Program-made: the position numbers and the translations under genes
In this document: positions 62,934 through 64,000 of the stretch, one piece after another
How positions within the stretch are numbered: position 1 is the stretch's first letter
How the letters are laid out: each line of letters starts with the position of its first letter
Notes under the pieces: model-generated
Databases searched by the model: none
What the model was told of the DNA's origin: nothing
The model's input: only the letters and a program-made list of their open reading frames with translations
Assembly (NCBI GenBank): GCA_033857955.1
Contig: JAWVCW010000008.1
Coordinates: forward strand, 1 to 64,000
DNA length: 64,000 nucleotides
Source: Gaiellasilicea sp033857955
GTDB lineage: Bacteria; Actinomycetota; Thermoleophilia; Gaiellales; Gaiellaceae
Reading direction: 5' to 3'

Positions 62934-63315
62934 TGCGGGGAACCTCCCTGTCGATGAACCCGAGATCTCGGTAGATCTCGAGGTCGTGGTTGATGGTGGT
63001 CGACCGACGCTCGCCCGCCGGCGTTCGCCAGGAGATCGCGGCGGTGAGCTGGGTCGGCTCGTCGCGGGCGAAGTACGAGGCGCTGCGGTCGAGGAAGACG
63101 GAGATCGACTTGCGCGGTGCGAGGAACTCGAGCCTGCGGAAGAGCGCGAGCCGCTGCATCTTCTTCGTGCCGTCGACGCCGCCGAACGGCTTGTCGAACT
63201 TGATCCGAACGCTGTGCGCGGGCCGGTCGCCGGTGTTTTCGACGACGAGGAAGAGGAGACCGCGGTCGAAGACGACGTCGAGGATCACCTCGGCGTCGCA
63301 GCGCTCATCCCTCAT
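62917..63315 (-). CDS. Hypothetical protein, partner of the tail-tube gene
   Basis: A 132-residue soluble protein that is mostly beta strand (LLFLVVENTGDRPAHSVRIKF, LTAAISWRTPAGERRSTTI), like a CARDB/immunoglobulin-like domain. No signal peptide. It overlaps the tail-tube gene and is translated just before it, so the two are likely functionally linked. No family assigned. Confidence 0.65.
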   Translation of the reverse strand: MRDERCDAEVILDVVFDRGLLFLVVENTGDRPAHSVRIKFDKPFGGVDGTKKMQRLALFRRLEFLAPRKSISVFLDRSASYFARDEPTQLTAAISWRTPAGERRSTTINHDLEIYRDLGFIDREVPRSGRPA

Positions 63316-63337
63316 TGCGGGAGTCTACGCCGGGTTC

Positions 63338-64000
<663 letters not shown>

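Overview
This is a GC-rich chromosomal segment with many GTG/TTG starts and ATGA/GTGA gene overlaps. It most resembles an actinobacterium of the Thermoleophilia/Gaiellales type. That placement is inferred from the fused FO synthase (coenzyme F420 route), an LLM-class F420 enzyme, many acyl-CoA genes and the housekeeping order lepA-hemW-hrcA-dnaJ-prmA-mtaB-HIT-yqeY-phoH-ybeY-dgkA/PAP2-cdd-era. No rRNA, tRNA, CRISPR array, complete insertion sequence or replication origin was recognised.

Layout. 0-7.7 kb: a polyamine-type ABC permease pair with an aminotransferase, a LolD/FtsX-type exporter and an HMG-CoA-lyase-like gene, bounded on both sides by paired 23-bp palindromes. 7.7-16.8 kb: CoA transferase, DedA protein, RmlD-like reductase, YyaL-type thioredoxin-fold protein, a lone branched-chain-type binding protein, acyl-CoA dehydrogenase, thiolase and a small-molecule kinase. 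16.8-30.4 kb: mostly minus-strand acyl-CoA catabolism (heteromeric dehydrogenase pair, acyl-CoA synthetase, enoyl-CoA hydratase, two SDRs, quinone reductase, F420 enzyme, and a kinase plus DUF6285 pair resembling LvaAB). 30.5-37.6 kb: a redoxin, a fatty acid desaturase, a complete liv-type ABC transporter and a dead methyltransferase gene. 37.6-44.9 kb: FO synthase, hypothetical gene, DsbA-like gene, lysA and leuS. 45-62.5 kb: competence (comEA/EC), holA, rpsT, murJ and the housekeeping block, interrupted by a decayed TIGR02391-type gene. 62.5-64 kb: an orphan contractile-tail-tube protein with a partner, and the end of a zinc metallopeptidase.

The most striking result is two genes whose catalytic cysteine codon is an in-frame TGA: a deiodinase/peroxiredoxin-like protein (TGA at 30877-30879) and a DsbA/FrnE-like protein (TGA at 41081-41083). 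Each TGA is followed at the right distance by a stem-loop that fits the bacterial SECIS rules. Two independent cases in one window argue that the organism makes selenocysteine.

A second find is an apparent attenuator ahead of leuS: a promoter, a six-codon leader peptide with two adjacent Leu codons (both CTT), and an intrinsic terminator just before the leuS start. A third is a recurring -10 motif (TANNNT) exactly 6-7 bases before the start codon of many operon-first genes, implying widespread leaderless transcription, while operon-internal genes carry Shine-Dalgarno sites.
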